Shown in pieces: positions 14,072 to 15,389 of a stretch of 15,389 nucleotides of DNA. Location: positions 1 to 15,389 of the forward strand of contig CAISUR010000353.1 of NCBI GenBank assembly GCA_903888655.1, written 5' to 3'. Every line of letters begins with the position of its first letter. Position 1 is the stretch's first letter. The DNA is from an uncultured Bacteroidota bacterium (lineage in GTDB: Bacteria; Bacteroidota; Bacteroidia; Flavobacteriales; Flavobacteriaceae). The notes under the pieces are model-generated. The model did not search any database. It was not told where the DNA came from and was given only the letters and a program-made list of their open reading frames with translations. Made by a program: the position numbers and the translations under genes.

Positions 14072-14103
14072 GTTGTAGTATATTTGAAATAGCTGTATTT
14101 TTG
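14072..14103 (+). promoter_or_regulatory. Promoter of the sdhC-sdhA operon
   Basis: TATTTTTG (14096-14103) matches TAnnTTTG, and GTTG (14072-14075) lies 20 bases upstream as a 3-of-4 -33 box. The predicted start near 14109 gives a leader of about 25 bases. A second exact -7 match, TATATTTG at 14079-14086, has no good -33 partner and could be an alternative start. Confidence 0.55.
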
Positions 14104-14133
14104 TTTGATTTTTTTAAATTAATTAATACAACT

Positions 14134-14802
14134 ATGGCAAAATCTACTTTTTTGAGTTCGTCGATTGCTAGAAAAGTTGCGATGGCACTTTCTGGACTCT
14201 TTTTAATCACTTTTTTAACACTTCATTTTTCTATAAATTTAACCTCAGTATTTAGTGAAAATGTTTTTAATGAATGTTCTCATTTTATGGGTTACAATCC
14301 ATTAATTCAATATGTAATGCAACCTGTTTTGGTTGCGGGTGTTATTTTTCACTTTATAATGGGAATGGTTTTGGAATTACAAAATAGAAAAGCTAGACCA
14401 GTAGCCTATGCTAAATACAATGGCGCGGCTAATGCTTCATGGGCATCAAGAAACATGATTGTTTCAGGACTTGTAGTTTTAGCGTTTATCGGGTTACACT
14501 TTTATGATTTTTGGATTCAAGAAATTGCGTACAAATATATCGATCATAATACAGTTGATCCCGTAAGATACTACTCTGAATTGGTAGAAAAATTTGAAAG
14601 CCCTGTTCGCACAGGTCTATATTGTTTAGCTTTTTTATTGTTGTCTTTACACTTGTGGCACGGGTTCAGTTCTGCCTTTCAATCGGTAGGATTTAATAAT
14701 AAATATTCTAAAAGCGTCCAAAAATTGGGTTATGCTTTCGCAATTATAGTTCCTTTCGGATTCATATTTATTGCTTTATTTCATCATTTTTTCAATAATT
14801 AA
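14134..14802 (+). CDS. sdhC: Succinate dehydrogenase cytochrome b subunit
   Basis: A 222-residue membrane anchor of complex II, of the single-subunit, five-helix, two-haem type found in Bacteroidota, Bacillus and Wolinella. It passes electrons from succinate oxidation to menaquinone. Hydrophobic helices lie near 15-37, 58-80, 106-127, 158-180 and 198-218. Candidate haem ligands are H31 (TLHFS), H73 (VIFHFIMG), H122 (GLHFYDF) and H173 (SLHLWHG), one in each of the first four helices; H176 is a nearby alternative. The reading frame is open upstream to a TTG at 14101, but I chose the ATG at 14134: MAKSTFLSSSIARKVAMALSG is the usual N-terminus, and the TTG overlaps the -7 box. sdhA follows after 13 bases. 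Confidence 0.92.
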   Translation: MAKSTFLSSSIARKVAMALSGLFLITFLTLHFSINLTSVFSENVFNECSHFMGYNPLIQYVMQPVLVAGVIFHFIMGMVLELQNRKARPVAYAKYNGAANASWASRNMIVSGLVVLAFIGLHFYDFWIQEIAYKYIDHNTVDPVRYYSELVEKFESPVRTGLYCLAFLLLSLHLWHGFSSAFQSVGFNNKYSKSVQKLGYAFAIIVPFGFIFIALFHHFFNN

Positions 14803-14815
14803 TAGTTCATAGATA

Positions 14816-15389
14816 ATGAAGTTAGATTCTAAAATACCAGAAGGACACATTTCTCAGAAATGGACCGATTATAAAGATCACTTAAAATTAGTTGCGCCAA
14901 ACAATAGGCCTAAAATTGATATTATTGTTGTAGGAACAGGTTTAGCTGGAGCTTCGGCAGCAGCTTCATTTGGTGAAATGGGATATAATGTAAAAGCATT
15001 TTGCTTTCAAGATTCTCCTCGTCGTGCGCATTCTATTGCTGCTCAAGGAGGAATAAATGCCGCAAAAAATTATCAAAATGATGGAGATAGTATTTTTAGA
15101 TTATTCTATGATACTATAAAAGGAGGCGATTATAGAGCGCGTGAAGCAAACGTTCACCGTTTAGCAGAAGTTTCAGGAAATATTATTGACCAATGTGTGG
15201 CTCAAGGAGTTCCTTTTGCAAGGGATTACGGCGGATTATTGGATAACCGGTCGTTTGGAGGAACACAAGTTCAACGTACTTTTTATGCTGCAGGACAAAC
15301 GGGTCAACAATTATTGTTGGGAGCATATTCAGCTTTATCAAGACAAATCGGATTGGGACGCGTTCAAATGTTCAACCGTCACGAAATGT
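14816..15389 (+). CDS. sdhA: Succinate dehydrogenase flavoprotein subunit, N-terminal part, cut by window edge
   Basis: The first 191 residues of the complex II flavoprotein, which oxidises succinate to fumarate; the frame is open at the window end. The FAD dinucleotide motif is IIVVGTGLAGASAAASFGEMG (G40, G42, G45). RRAHSIAAQGGINAAKN contains H72, the histidine expected to hold FAD covalently. GGDYRAREANVHRLAEVS and GVPFARDYGGLLDNRSFGG are standard for the Bacteroidota/Wolinella-type subunit of about 670 residues. Fumarate reductase FrdA is nearly identical in sequence, so direction is judged from the usual aerobic lifestyle of Flavobacteriaceae. The iron-sulfur subunit gene sdhB is expected beyond the window. 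The gene lies 13 bases after sdhC, in one operon. Confidence 0.93.
   Translation, partial: MKLDSKIPEGHISQKWTDYKDHLKLVAPNNRPKIDIIVVGTGLAGASAAASFGEMGYNVKAFCFQDSPRRAHSIAAQGGINAAKNYQNDGDSIFRLFYDTIKGGDYRAREANVHRLAEVSGNIIDQCVAQGVPFARDYGGLLDNRSFGGTQVQRTFYAAGQTGQQLLLGAYSALSRQIGLGRVQMFNRHEM

Noticed and set aside
14101..14133. TTG start eleven codons upstream of sdhC
   Set aside because: It lies inside the probable -7 promoter element, and the extra residues do not resemble the conserved SdhC N-terminus.

Overview
The window looks like a chromosomal segment of a Flavobacterium-like member of the Bacteroidota (family Flavobacteriaceae). This rests on the low GC content, A-rich start regions without Shine-Dalgarno sequences, repeated matches to the Bacteroidota promoter (TTTG / TAnnTTTG, spacer near 19), and gene content: an OmpA protein with thrombospondin-type-3 repeats, a Bacteroidota-type single-subunit cytochrome b for succinate dehydrogenase, and a two-gene AddAB-like nuclease. 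No mobile element, CRISPR array, rRNA or tRNA was seen. Genus-level placement is inference.

Layout. Positions 1-253 (minus) hold the N-terminal part of a superoxide dismutase, divergent from a GNAT acetyltransferase (368-889). The acetyltransferase abuts a RecB/AddA-like helicase-nuclease (890-4033; stop and start codons directly adjacent). Next come glycine C-acetyltransferase kbl (4160-5350) and an OmpA/TSP3 outer-membrane protein with a textbook promoter (5439-6860), closed by a strong intrinsic terminator. The AddB-like partner nuclease (6925-9681) starts only 11 bases after that terminator. On the minus strand lie an alpha/beta hydrolase (9793-10575) and aminopeptidase P (10769-12061); both are clearly richer in GC than the plus-strand genes. 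Divergent from pepP is a ChaN/Tiki-family secreted protein (12177-13028), then an unrecognised lipoprotein (13096-13974). The window ends in the succinate dehydrogenase operon: sdhC (14134-14802) and a truncated sdhA (14816-end).

How the genes fit together. The helicase-nuclease and its partner are very probably the two halves of an AddAB double-strand-break resection machine, although two unrelated genes separate them. sdhC and sdhA encode the membrane anchor and flavoprotein of complex II. The remaining genes are housekeeping or envelope functions with no evident joint pathway.

I did not find a convincing undescribed multi-gene system. The most interesting points are the cysteine-free AddB-like subunit that cannot carry the usual iron-sulfur cluster, the terminator right in front of its gene, a probable leaderless hydrolase mRNA, a pair of 9-bp direct repeats one helical turn apart upstream of sdhC, and a set of related intergenic sequence phrases that recur in three places.
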